Positions 9,122 through 18,088 of a stretch of DNA of 64,000 nucleotides are shown here, piece after piece. Position 1 is the first letter of the stretch. Each line of letters begins with the position of its first letter. The translations under genes and the position numbers were made by a program. Under the pieces are notes generated by a model. It did no database searches and was not told the origin of the DNA. It saw only the letters and a program-made list of their open reading frames with translations. The DNA is from JACPPO01 sp965262505 (GTDB lineage: Bacteria > Acidobacteriota > Vicinamibacteria > Vicinamibacterales > UBA2999): contig CBDHFM010000030.1 in assembly GCA_965262505.1 (NCBI GenBank), positions 806,001 through 870,000 on the forward strand, written 5' to 3'.

Positions 9122-11785
9122 GTGAACATGTCACGCAGATCAACGTTCATCGGGCTCGCCGTCAGCACGCTCATCGCGCTGGCCGTCGCGCTCCCGGCAC
9201 CGGCGTTCGCCCAGGAAGACCTGACGGCGGAACAATACGACGCGCTCAGCCGCGCGCTCGACATGTCGATCGAAGACATCCGGGCGCTGGACCTGTCGCC
9301 GGAGGCCTTGCAGGTGCTGGTCGACGGATTCACCGAAGAGCTGGTCGTGGTCGGTTCGCGCGGTCAGCCGCGGACCGTCGCGACATCGCCGGTGCCGGTC
9401 GACGTGCTGTTGCCCTCGGATTTCACCAATCAGGGCGTCGTCAATCTGCAGGATCAGCTGCGCACGGTCATCCCGTCGTTCAACGTCAACACGCAGCCGA
9501 TCAGCGACGCCTCCACGGTCGTGCGGCCGGCGATGCTGCGCAACCTGGCACCGGACCACACGCTGGTCCTCGTCAACGGCAAACGTCGCCACCGCGCGTC
9601 GATCATCGACTGGCACGGCGGCAACGGCGTGGCGCACGGCTCGCAGGGTCCGGATATCTCCGCCATCCCGGCCATTGCGTTGCGGCAGGTCGAGGTACTG
9701 CGCGACGGCGGGGCGGCGCAGTACGGCTCGGACGCCATCGCCGGGGTGATGAACTTCCAACTCAAGGACGCGGCCTCCGGCGGGAGTGTCGCGTTCAACA
9801 CCGGCACCTTCCAGGAGGGGGACGGTGAGACGTTGAACGTGACCGGTAACGTCGGCCTGCCGCTTGGCGCCACCGGCTTCGCCAACCTCAGCCTGGAGTA
9901 TGGCCGCTCGAATCCGACCAACCGTAGCGCCCCCCGCAGCGATGCCATCGCGCTGCGCGCCGCGGGGAATACGCACGTCCTGTCGGAGACGCCGCAGATC
10001 TGGGGCTCGCCGGAGATCGACGACGACCTGAAGCTGTTCGGCAACTTCGGCTATACGTGGGCCACCGGCGTGCAGGCGTACGCGCACACCAACTATGCAA
10101 GCAAACGGGTGACGGGCGGCTTCTTCTTCCGCAACCCGAATAACCGCAGCGGCGTCTTCAGCCTGGACGGCGGCGGCACGCTGCTGGTGGGCGACCGGTT
10201 GTGGGCCGAGACGGGGACGCCCGACGCCGGCAATTGTCCGACCGTGCCCATTGCCGGCAACGTCCCCGACGCCGGCGCGCTGGCGGCGGTCGCGGCGAAT
10301 CCGAACTGCTTCACGCTCTACGAGCGGTTCCCCGGCGGCTTCACGCCCCGCTTCGGGGGCGAGGCGCAGGACATGTCGATCGTGGGGGGCGTCCGCCGCG
10401 TGACCGACGCCGGCTTCAACTGGGACGCGAGCGTCTCGGTGGGCGCGCACGAGACCGACCTCTTCATTCGCGACACGGTCAACGCCTCGCTCGGCTACGA
10501 CACGCCGACCGCCTTCGAGCTCGGCAGCAACCGGCAGCGCGAGATCGGCGTCAACGTCGACGTGTCCTACGCCGCCACGGACATGATCAACGTCGCCGCC
10601 GGCGGCGAGTGGCGCGACGAGCAGTACCAGACCACCGCGGGCGACCCGACGTCGTGGACGGTCGGCCCGTACGGCCGAGGACAGGGTTTCTCGGCCGGCT
10701 CCAACGGCTTCTTCGGCTACGGCCCGCTTGCGGCCGGCACCTGGAACCGCAACAACGTCGCGGCGTACGCCGACCTCGAAGTTAACGACGTGGAGGCCGC
10801 CTGGACCGTCGGCGGTGCGCTGCGGGTCGAGCACTTCGAGGACTTCGGTACGACGACCAACGGCAAGGTCTCCGCGCGCGTTGCCTTCCTCCGCGCCAGC
10901 GTGAGCAGCGGTTTCCGCGCGCCGACCCCCGGCCAGCAGAACGGCTTCAATATCTCGACGATCTTCGACCCGGCCCTCGGCGACCTGGTCAACAACGGCG
11001 TCATCCCGTCGATCTCACCGGTGGCGGTGCTGCGGGGCGGCGTGCCGCTCGAGCCCGAGCGCTCCATCAACTACACGGCGGGCGTCGTCTTCGACACCGG
11101 GCCGTTCAACTTCAGCGCCGACTACTTCCGCATCGATGTCTCCGACCGCATCGGCATCACGAGCACCTTCGCGCTGCGGGACGACGAGATCGCCAGCCTG
11201 CTGGCGCAGGGGATCGACAGCGCCCGCGACCTCAGGAACTTCCGGTTTTTCACCAATGCGTTCGACACGGCGTCGCAGGGCATCGACGTGGTCTCGACCT
11301 ACACGCCGATTGCCCTGCGCGGCAACACCGTGTTCAGTGCGGTGTTCAACTACACCGACACCGCCGTGACCGACAACGACAAGGGACTGCTGAGCGACCG
11401 GCGGCTGGCCGAGTACGCCTATGCGCTGCCGCGCATGCGCTGGAACGCCGGGGTCACCCAGCGTCTGGGACGGGTGCAGCTCCTCGGCCGCGTGAGCTAT
11501 TTCGGCGGCTGGTACGACTCGGACAGCGGATTCAGCCAGGTATTCCTGCCACAGGGCGGCATTGAGCAGGGGTTCTTCGACGGGCGGCCGATTGTCGACG
11601 TGGAAGGGAGCATCGATCTCTACGACGGCACGACACTCGCCATCGGCGCCCAGAACCTGTTCGACACCTATCCCCAGGAAAGCGCGCGCGCGATGTCGGT
11701 CGGCGAGAAGTACAGCGAGTACACCCCCTGGGGTTTCAACGGCGCGTACTACTACGCGCGCATCCGCTACGGCTGGGGTCAGTAG
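9122..11785 (+). CDS. TonB-dependent outer-membrane receptor
   Basis: 887 residues. The GTG at 9122 has AGGAAGGA ending 6 nt upstream; an in-frame ATG follows at 9128. A signal peptide (cut near APAFAQ) precedes a leader of about 45 residues with repeated Leu/Ile (LTAEQYDALSRAL, IEDIRALDLSPEALQ), then a TonB-box-like EELVVVGSR, a plug domain (NLQDQLRTVIP, LVLVNGKRRHR, VEVLRDGGAAQYGSDAIAGV) and a beta-barrel ending in an aromatic-rich strand (YYYARIRYGWGQ). Such receptors import siderophores, vitamins, glycans or peptides using TonB energy; the ligand cannot be inferred. The leader resembles the N-terminal extension of signalling receptors only in length. Confidence 0.92.
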   Translation: MNMSRRSTFIGLAVSTLIALAVALPAPAFAQEDLTAEQYDALSRALDMSIEDIRALDLSPEALQVLVDGFTEELVVVGSRGQPRTVATSPVPVDVLLPSDFTNQGVVNLQDQLRTVIPSFNVNTQPISDASTVVRPAMLRNLAPDHTLVLVNGKRRHRASIIDWHGGNGVAHGSQGPDISAIPAIALRQVEVLRDGGAAQYGSDAIAGVMNFQLKDAASGGSVAFNTGTFQEGDGETLNVTGNVGLPLGATGFANLSLEYGRSNPTNRSAPRSDAIALRAAGNTHVLSETPQIWGSPEIDDDLKLFGNFGYTWATGVQAYAHTNYASKRVTGGFFFRNPNNRSGVFSLDGGGTLLVGDRLWAETGTPDAGNCPTVPIAGNVPDAGALAAVAANPNCFTLYERFPGGFTPRFGGEAQDMSIVGGVRRVTDAGFNWDASVSVGAHETDLFIRDTVNASLGYDTPTAFELGSNRQREIGVNVDVSYAATDMINVAAGGEWRDEQYQTTAGDPTSWTVGPYGRGQGFSAGSNGFFGYGPLAAGTWNRNNVAAYADLEVNDVEAAWTVGGALRVEHFEDFGTTTNGKVSARVAFLRASVSSGFRAPTPGQQNGFNISTIFDPALGDLVNNGVIPSISPVAVLRGGVPLEPERSINYTAGVVFDTGPFNFSADYFRIDVSDRIGITSTFALRDDEIASLLAQGIDSARDLRNFRFFTNAFDTASQGIDVVSTYTPIALRGNTVFSAVFNYTDTAVTDNDKGLLSDRRLAEYAYALPRMRWNAGVTQRLGRVQLLGRVSYFGGWYDSDSGFSQVFLPQGGIEQGFFDGRPIVDVEGSIDLYDGTTLAIGAQNLFDTYPQESARAMSVGEKYSEYTPWGFNGAYYYARIRYGWGQ

Positions 11786-11837
11786 GATTTGCCTCAGGCT
11801 TCATGGGTGGCGCGTGCGCAGCGCACGCCCCCCTCCC

Positions 11838-12067
11838 TGGATCCGGCGGGACCGATGTCCCAGCCCACTGCTCACCGTCGGCATAGCCGAGCGAGCGGAT
11901 GGAGGCGGGCATGTCGGCCAGCCGCAGCGCGCCATGTAGGGTCCAGAGATGTTCGAAGCACGGGTACCCGTGCGGCCAGTCCGCCATGTGCCGGCGCTCG
12001 TCCGCCGACAGGCCGACGGCGATGCACTCCTGGAGCCGCGATCGCGCCGTCGTAACGACCTCTCGTG
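11838..12067 (-). pseudogene. GAF-domain shard of a regulator paralogue
   Basis: On the minus strand REVVTTARSRLQ, then LSADERRHMADWPHG, then LRLADMPASIRSLGYADG align with EVVESARALTG, FTADEHRHIMEWPDG and LRIPDVPAYVRALGFSPDD of the intact regulator's GAF domain. The fragment has no start, and everything downstream of the GAF is missing. It overlaps the upstream part of the Sel1 gene region, which is read on the other strand. Confidence 0.72.
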
Positions 12068-12102
12068 CAAGAGCCGTCAGCCAGCGCCTGGGAAGACACG
12101 CC

Positions 12103-12861
12103 ATGAGTCGCCACGTTCCGTGCATCGCCCTTGTGGTCACCACCCTCACGGCCTGTGTGCAGACACAGGATACACACAGCCCAGCCGCACAAGCGCTTGC
12201 AGACCTCCGCGCCAGCGCCGAGGCGGGCGAGGCCGCGGCGCAGCGCATCCTTGGCGGCATGTATGTCACCGGCGTCGGTGTGCCGCAAGATGACGCTGAA
12301 GCGGTCGCGTGGTACCGCCGCGCCGCCGCGCAGGGCGACGCGCGCGCGCAGTACAACCTCGGGGCGATGTACGCCGATGGCGTCGGTGTGCCGCAGGATG
12401 CCGCCGAAGCGGTCGCGTGGTATCGCCGCGCCGCCGAGCAGGGCGACGCCGCCGCGCAGAGCAACCTCGGGGCGATGTACGACCAGGGCGTCGGCGTGCC
12501 GCCGGATGCCGCCGCGGCCGTGGCGTGGTACCGCCGCGCCGCTGAACAAGGCCACGTGCGCGCGCAGTACAACCTCGGGGGCATGTATGCCGAGGGCCTC
12601 GGCGTGCCACCGGATGACGTCGAGGCCCTCATGTGGTTGACACTCGCCGCGACTCGGTCAATTGGCGCGGAGCGTGAGCATAGCGAGACGGTGCGTGCCG
12701 CCGTCGCCGCGCGGATGCCGCCGACAGACGTGCGCGAGGCGGAACGCCGCGCGCAGGCGTGGCTCGCGGCGCATCCGGACATGAGGGACCGTGCCGCGCC
12801 GCCCAGCGACACGGGACGCGCGGGCGTGATTATCGCGCTCGGGCTCTTGTTCGCCCTGTAA
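12103..12861 (+). CDS. Sel1-repeat lipoprotein
   Basis: 252 residues. The start is taken at the ATG giving MSRHVPCIALVVTTLTAC, a lipoprotein signal with lipobox LTAC (Cys18). Four Sel1-like units of 36 residues follow, each AxxLGxMYxxGxGVPxDxAEAVAWYRRAA; the last has EALMWLTLAA. A short hydrophobic stretch ends the protein (VIIALGLLFAL). Sel1 units form alpha-solenoids that bind other proteins, so a periplasmic scaffold or assembly role is plausible. No strong ribosome site is visible. The gene stands alone. Confidence 0.82.
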   Translation: MSRHVPCIALVVTTLTACVQTQDTHSPAAQALADLRASAEAGEAAAQRILGGMYVTGVGVPQDDAEAVAWYRRAAAQGDARAQYNLGAMYADGVGVPQDAAEAVAWYRRAAEQGDAAAQSNLGAMYDQGVGVPPDAAAAVAWYRRAAEQGHVRAQYNLGGMYAEGLGVPPDDVEALMWLTLAATRSIGAEREHSETVRAAVAARMPPTDVREAERRAQAWLAAHPDMRDRAAPPSDTGRAGVIIALGLLFAL

Positions 12862-13454
12862 CGGGCGACGACGAGCCGGGCTGCGACACGATCCGGATCT
12901 CGAACCCGTGTACGCTGGCCCAGCAACGTCATCGCCGGCGATGTGCGCATTCACACAGACACGCGCCCGTCCGAGGGCTCGAGGTCTTGCGAGACACGCC
13001 AAGGCGGCCTCCTCTCGTGCTGGCGCCGGGGGGCGCGGTCGGCGTTCGCCGGCGAGGGTCCCGACCAGAGTCGTGCGGCACTACCCGCGAACGGCCCGGC
13101 CTGCGGCCTCGTGTTCGTCCCTCCCTATTTCTTTCTTCCTTTTTCGCAAACTGCCAATTCTGGCAGTGACTGAAAGTATTGAAAGCACTACCGTAGCCGC
13201 GTCTATGTCGCAGCTGTGGACGGGGGCCGGTGGGCAGGTTACACAGCGCATGAAGACGAGCCCCCACCCGGCGATCTGCCCGTGGCGACCACCCGCGCCC
13301 GCGTTGAGTCTGTGCGCCGTGAGTGGTTCCCGATGATCGGGGGTTTCGCGCGCGCAGAACCGGCGAGCGCACGACGCACGCTCACCGGCACTGTTCTCCA
13401 GTACTCACGGGTCCGAAACACGCCGGCCGGTCAGCCCATCGAAAGGAGCGTGGC
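12862..13454. other. 593-bp intergenic region
   Basis: No coding frame here has family motifs or a ribosome site. It contains palindrome repeat copy 2 (13110-13173) and ends in a strong Shine-Dalgarno GAAAGGAG just before the ATG at 13455. The rest is GC-rich and shows nothing I can name. Confidence 0.5.
13110..13173 (+). promoter_or_regulatory. Palindrome repeat copy 2 (lux-box-like)
   Basis: The perfect palindrome ACTGCCAATTCTGGCAGT lies at 13150-13167 with CTG-N10-CAG spacing. It is preceded by a pyrimidine-rich stretch beginning CGTGTTCGTCC, a diverged form of copies 1 and 3, and followed by TTGAAAGCACTA as in copy 1. It lies about 290 bp upstream of the next start codon. Confidence 0.5.
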
Positions 13455-14375
13455 ATGAGAAAGAGATTCCTGACGACCACTGGCTTTCGTGGGCGCGCCG
13501 CTGCTCTTCGCGGCGTGTGCGATCGCCGGCTCCACTGGAGCCGATCGCATGAGACGCGCATGCATCGTTCTGTTCCTGATCGCCTCGATCGGCTGCTCGG
13601 GCGGGTCGCCCGTCGCGCCGTCGCCGGTCGCCGAGATCGGTGCCACGTCCACCACCGTGGCTGTGGCCTTGGAGGCGCCGGTGCGACGGATAACCCATCA
13701 CACGACCGGCTGGACCTTCAATTTGAAGATTGACGGGCGGTACCAAGCGCACGTGAATAAGTATCGGAGCGTCGAGTTCACGACCCCTGAAACAGGGGAT
13801 GAGGGGACACACTGGTATGTCCAGTTTCGGTCGATTGAGACCTATAACGGACAACCGCACGAAAGAGGGTCTTTGTCGAAGCCGACCCGGGAAGGACGCG
13901 TCACATCAACGGTTTTTGGGCGAATGTGCGCTATGTCGTTCGGGCACGGTCCTACGCGAAGAAGTTCAATCATTTCTACTCGATCGGATACAACCTGATC
14001 GAGGTAGGCGGGTTCACGACGCGAAGCTGTCCGAGTGGGACTCAGCACCGGGACGGACTTCGCGGAGGCGAACCCTACCAGGAGAACCCGTACCGGTGCG
14101 AGAGGATTCCTCAACCGCCAGCCCCACCGGTCCCGGACGATCCGCTCGCACCGGGGATGATTACGGAGGAGGCGGCGACCGCTTGGGGTACGGCGAACAG
14201 CCTCACTCACTTCGCGGTGGCTTCACGGTCGAACAATCAGGGCACGCTCTACGCGAACGTCTTCATCTTCCACGGTGGGAATGCGTGTCCGGCGACGTAT
14301 ACCTTTAGAAGTGGGAAGTACGCGCCGATCGGTGGTACGTACCGGAACGGCTGCACTCACCAGAGCTTATTGTAA
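13455..14375 (+). pseudogene. Lipoprotein gene with frameshifts, function unknown
   Basis: GAAAGGAG precedes the ATG at 13455 (MRKRFLTTTGF); a +1 slip there would continue FVGAPLLFAACAIAGS, itself lipobox-like. A second ATG at 13549 opens MRRACIVLFLIASIGC, a clear lipoprotein signal, and reads to THWYVQFRSIETYNG. Near 13865-13870 the coding frame shifts (one base seems missing in a G run) and continues as VFVEADPGRTRHINGF, later CERIPQPPAPPVPDDP, to the stop at 14373-14375. The mature protein would be about 270 residues, rich in polar residues and probably secreted. I do not recognise the family. The shifts may be real decay or sequencing errors. Confidence 0.5.
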
Positions 14376-14462
14376 CGGCGGACAGCCAAAGGAGAAGGAC
14401 AGAGCCCCGCCAGCAACGCCCAGAGGTCTGGCCGTTCGGCCGCTGACTGAGTTGGAGGAAGC

Positions 14463-14594
14463 ATGAACGCGGCAATCATGGCTATCGTGGCCATCGTGAC
14501 GGTGGGTGTCGCGCTCGCGGGCGTGATCCTCACCTCGGCCCGACTCGTCCTCGATGCGTGCCACCGCCTGACCCGTGGGGTCTGCAGAACATGA
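14463..14594 (+). CDS. 43-residue single-span membrane peptide
   Basis: The ATG follows GGAGGAAG closely. The peptide begins MNAAIMAIVAIVTVGVALAG, one hydrophobic helix, then a basic tail ending HRLTRGVCRT. Its TGA overlaps the ATG of the LuxR-type regulator gene (ATGA), so the two are translationally coupled. Too small for family recognition. The strong ribosome site and coupling argue for a real gene, perhaps a membrane partner of the regulator or a leader for it. Confidence 0.55.
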   Translation: MNAAIMAIVAIVTVGVALAGVILTSARLVLDACHRLTRGVCRT

Positions 14595-15727
14595 GCGATC
14601 AGCCCGCATTCGAGCGCGTCTTGGCGTCGTTGTACGACGCCATGCTCGACGATACCCGCTGGCCGGCCACCTCGGCCCTGATTGACGAGGCCTGCGGCCT
14701 GACAGGCAATGGCCTCATCGTCGCCGACGGCCCGAAGGACGACGTCCGGTTGCTCGTCGTCGGGCTCTACTTCCGGGGGCAGCGCCACGAAGACCTCGAG
14801 CGCGACTACGTCGAAAACTACCATTCCATGGACGAACGGGTGCCGCGCTTCCGGCAACTGCCGTCCAGTCGCCTGGTGCACGCCACCGACCTGTACACGG
14901 CCGAGGAGTTGAAGACCTCACCGACCTACAACGAGCTGATGCGCCGGGCCGTTATGCAGGACAGCCTGAACGTCCGGCTCTCCGGGCTGGACGGCTCCCA
15001 CATCGCCTGGGGCCTGAACGATCCCGCCGACTCGGACGGCTGGGGGTCTTCGCGGATCACGACGGTCACGGGGCTGCTGCCCCACATCCGGCAGTTCGTC
15101 CGCGTCCGGCAGGCGCTGGTCCGCGCCCAGGCGGGGGACACGACCGTGACGGCCCTGCTCGAGAACCCGCGGATCGGCATCCTCCACCTGGACCGGCGCG
15201 GGCGGATCCTGGCGGTGAATGACCGCGGCCGCAGCATCCTGCGACACGGCAAGAGGTTGTCAGACCGGGACGGGGTACTGCAGGCCGGCGCGCCGGACGA
15301 TCAGGCCCGCCTGGCGCGTGTGGTGGCCGAGGCGCTGCCGACCTCCAATGCTGTCGCGGTCAGCGGGTCGATGCTGCTGGGCCGCTCGTCCGGGTTGCCG
15401 CCGCTGGTGGTGCACGTCAAACCCGTGAGGATCCCGCCGCCGGACTACGGCGCGCGGCCCGTCGCGGCGCTGGTCCTGCTGGTCGAGCCGGGGCATCATC
15501 CGCTGGTCGATCCCGCCGTGGTTGCCAGGGCGCTGGGACTGACGCCGGCGGAGGGTCAGGTGGCGGTCTGGTTGGCGGAGGGCAGGAGCGTGCGCGACAT
15601 CGCCACGGCCACGGGTCTCACGGAAAATGCCATCTACTGGCACCTGAAGCAGATCTACCAGACGCTGCCGATCTCCCGGCAGGTGGATCTGGTGCGGCTG
15701 GTGCTGTCGATCGCCGAGTTCGGCTAA
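14591..15727 (+). CDS. LuxR-family HTH transcriptional regulator
   Basis: 378 residues. The C-terminal 65 residues form a LuxR/FixJ-type helix-turn-helix (LGLTPAEGQVAVWLAEGRS, TGLTENAIYWHLKQIY). The N-terminal 200 residues resemble the sensory part of uncharacterised LuxR solos (ENYHSMDERVPRF), followed by a PAS-like part (GILHLDRRGRILAVNDRG). I do not see the Trp/Tyr/Asp signature of acyl-homoserine-lactone binding domains. No membrane segment. It overlaps the preceding small gene by 4 bp. It lies among three lux-box-like palindromes, the nearest 87 bp after its stop. Target assignment is inference. Confidence 0.85.
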   Translation: MSDQPAFERVLASLYDAMLDDTRWPATSALIDEACGLTGNGLIVADGPKDDVRLLVVGLYFRGQRHEDLERDYVENYHSMDERVPRFRQLPSSRLVHATDLYTAEELKTSPTYNELMRRAVMQDSLNVRLSGLDGSHIAWGLNDPADSDGWGSSRITTVTGLLPHIRQFVRVRQALVRAQAGDTTVTALLENPRIGILHLDRRGRILAVNDRGRSILRHGKRLSDRDGVLQAGAPDDQARLARVVAEALPTSNAVAVSGSMLLGRSSGLPPLVVHVKPVRIPPPDYGARPVAALVLLVEPGHHPLVDPAVVARALGLTPAEGQVAVWLAEGRSVRDIATATGLTENAIYWHLKQIYQTLPISRQVDLVRLVLSIAEFG

Positions 15728-15774
15728 CCACCGCCGCGGCCGGCGTTCTTGCGGGGCGGGCCGGGTACCGGCCT

Positions 15775-15835
15775 CGTGCTGTTTCTTCTCCCACTCCCAC
15801 ATATTTCCTCGAACCTGCCAATCCTGGTAGTGACT
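15775..15835 (+). promoter_or_regulatory. Palindrome repeat copy 3 (lux-box-like) upstream of the passenger gene
   Basis: Nearly identical to copy 1 for about 40 bp, then CCTGCCAATCCTGGTAGT at 15814-15831, an imperfect version of the palindrome (one arm has GGTAG). It lies between the LuxR gene and the repeat-rich secreted-protein gene, about 180 bp before the latter's ATG. No uridine-rich tail follows. Confidence 0.5.
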
Positions 15836-16008
15836 TGGTAGCGTATCTGTGTGTACGTTGAGTAGTTCAGTCTTTATACGGCGTGACTGCGAAAAGGCGC
15901 CCCTGGGGGCACTCCAACCCACGCCGATCCATCCCACCGGCCAGCGCTCAGGTGAAGCGCCGCTCGCGAGCGTTCAATCGCGACTGGGGAACGAGGGTCT
16001 TGACGCTG

Positions 16009-17006
16009 ATGTGTTTCAACACGTACCGCGGGCGCGCGCGATGTGTGCGGACGGCGATCGGCATCATCGCCCTGTTCGCCGTGCTCGTCGTCGGCCCGAG
16101 ACACGCGCTGGCCCAGGAAACTGCCGTCTGCAGCGACACGCCCGGAGAGGGCGAAAGGATCGAATGCAACGAACCCTCGACGTCCAGCACGGATGTGGAC
16201 CTGGGGCCTGAAGGCGTCAATATCGATACGACGGACGGTCATTTCCCAGGCGTTGCTGGCCTTCATGAAGGCACCGGTGATATCAACATCGATCTCGGAT
16301 ACGACCTCGTTCAAGAAGACGAAGGCGGAGATTACACGATCAGATACAGCACCATCAGGACATCAGGGGGCTCGTCATCAGAGGACTCGGCCCCTGGCGT
16401 TTACGGCCGCCATATCGGCGCCGGCGACATCGACATCGACGTCAGGTTCACCGATATCACCACGACGAATGATTTGAGCGACGGCATTGAAGCCTTTATT
16501 GGCCATGGCACTCTAGAAACCGATGATCCGCCGTTGGCGAAGGGCAATATCGATATTGACGTTAGCGCGTTGGTGACCATTGAAACGGACGGAGGGGGCT
16601 CCGAAGGCGTTTCCGCCCGTCATAGTGGAGGCGAGGGCTGGATCGACATCGACGTCAGGAACAGCAACATCACGACGAAAGGGGGCTTCAGCGCCAACGG
16701 CGTAAACGCGTGGCGTACAGGCACTGACACCGGCGATGTCAATGTGACCGTGACGGACACCGACATCACGACGGAAGGTCGTTCATCTCACGGCGTCTTT
16801 GTCCAACATGCGGGCGACGACACGGCGAATATCTTCATCAACGTCGACGGCTCCGGCGGCAATCGCACGTTCAGGACTTCCGGGTACAACGCCTATGGTG
16901 TCCGGGCCTATCGTGATGTAGGCACGGATGGCCTTGGCACCGGCAACGTCACAATCGACGTTCGAGATCTCCGGATCATCACTACCGGCCCCCGGGGCCG
17001 CGGCAT
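16009..17006 (+). pseudogene. Repeat-rich passenger-type exported protein, truncated by an IS
   Basis: The ATG at 16009 opens a signal peptide (hydrophobic IGIIALFAVLVVG, cut after HALAQE). The mature part has about seven imperfect units of 30-40 residues on the pattern G-DIDIDV...ITT-G--S-GV-A. Alternating short strands and turns suggest a beta-helix as in autotransporter passengers. The frame runs into IS-A copy 2 at 17007 after GPRGRGMA. No barrel or C-terminal domain is found beyond the IS, so the distal part is lost. A GAGGG about 12 nt upstream is a weak ribosome site. Confidence 0.7.
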
Positions 17007-18088
17007 GGCGTTGTTGCACGAATCATAACTGGCCCGCACGATGCCAATCGACAAGATCCTCACCGGCCGATGCGATACGACACTGCTCGGCCGAGGGCGG
17101 TCATCCGATTGAGGATCTCACAGCCGAGGGCGGCCTCACTCCCCTGCCCAGCTGGACTCCGGGCGCGAAGGCCATCGCCGATGATGGACTTGTATCGGAA
17201 GAACGTATTCTCCACCCGGCCCTGACGATGGTACCCTGACGCCTTCTTCCAACGGCGCCGTCCGAGCTGCTTCACCAACGTGATCGTCCGGTCCCGCGCG
17301 GGCGACCGCGGGCCGTGGGCAGAGACGTTCGCCGTCCTGGCCGGTGGGACGACGACCGTCGCACCCCGCGCCCCGGCGGTCTCGTAGACGGCGACCGTGT
17401 CATAGGCCGCATCAACGGTGACGCGCACGAGAGGGCCATCGACGGCGGTGAGCAGATCGAGGGCGGTGGTCGCATCATCACCCGTCGCCTCGGTCAGCGT
17501 GTGGACACGGATCACGCCGGACTGATCGACGCCAAGGTGGAGCTTCCGCCAGCCACGTCTGCCGGAGCCACCGTGTTTCGCGGCGGCCCACTCACCTGCC
17601 CCGACGATGGACAGCCCCGTGCTGTCGAGCACGAGATGGATGCCCTCGCCGGGCGGGACCGGTCGCAGACGGCGCCGCAGATGCTGACTGCGCCGGGAGA
17701 GCGTCGTAGAGTCGGGGGCGGAGAGGTCGAGGCGCATCATCCCGAACAGGGCGTGCAGGAACCCTTCGGCCTGGCGCAGCGGGAGATGGTAGAGGAGCCG
17801 CAGGGTCAGGGCGGTCTCGATGGCGAGATCCGAGTACCGCCGCTGCCCGCCCCGCCGGCCGCTCCGGCGGGGTGTCCAGGCAGCGATCGCCTCCGAGGAC
17901 AACCACACCGTCACATCGCCGCGTCGAACGAGGGCCTGATTGTAGGCCGGCCAGTTCGCAACGCGGTACTTCGCCTTATACGTGGGATGGACCTTCGACT
18001 GCATCCCTGTAGTGTGGCTCCTGCGGAGGGTCACGAGAAGTGCGGGCCAAACCGCCCCACCCCCACAGGGTATTCATGCAACAACGCC
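17007..18088 (-). mobile_element. IS-A copy 2
   Basis: 1,082 bp, the same length as copy 1. Left end GGCGTTGTTGCACGAA (one mismatch to the right end) starts at 17007; right end TTCATGCAACAACGCC ends at 18088. It cuts the passenger-protein gene on the left and abuts an IS3-family integrase remnant on the right. Flanking 9-mers differ, so no target duplication is seen. Confidence 0.9.
17060..18004 (-). CDS. IS-A transposase, copy 2
   Basis: 314 residues from MQSKVHPTYKAKYRVANW to the stop, full length. DDE regions are LVLDSTGLSI, VTVDAAYDT and YHRQGRVENTFFRYKSI. An in-frame start 10 codons upstream is also possible, but copy 1 begins at this position. No disruption is visible. Confidence 0.9.
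   Translation of the reverse strand: MQSKVHPTYKAKYRVANWPAYNQALVRRGDVTVWLSSEAIAAWTPRRSGRRGGQRRYSDLAIETALTLRLLYHLPLRQAEGFLHALFGMMRLDLSAPDSTTLSRRSQHLRRRLRPVPPGEGIHLVLDSTGLSIVGAGEWAAAKHGGSGRRGWRKLHLGVDQSGVIRVHTLTEATGDDATTALDLLTAVDGPLVRVTVDAAYDTVAVYETAGARGATVVVPPARTANVSAHGPRSPARDRTITLVKQLGRRRWKKASGYHRQGRVENTFFRYKSIIGDGLRARSPAGQGSEAALGCEILNRMTALGRAVSYRIGR

Noticed and set aside
9140..10834. 564-codon minus-strand frame opposite the TonB receptor
   Set aside because: Arg/Ala/Val-biased composition typical of antisense frames; the plus-strand receptor is collinear with known receptors throughout.
8852..15831. The three palindromes as transcription terminators
   Set aside because: Stem of 7 bp with a 4-nt loop but no T-run on the plus strand; on the minus strand only TTT or TTC follows. 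The conserved 40 bp upstream is not expected of terminators.
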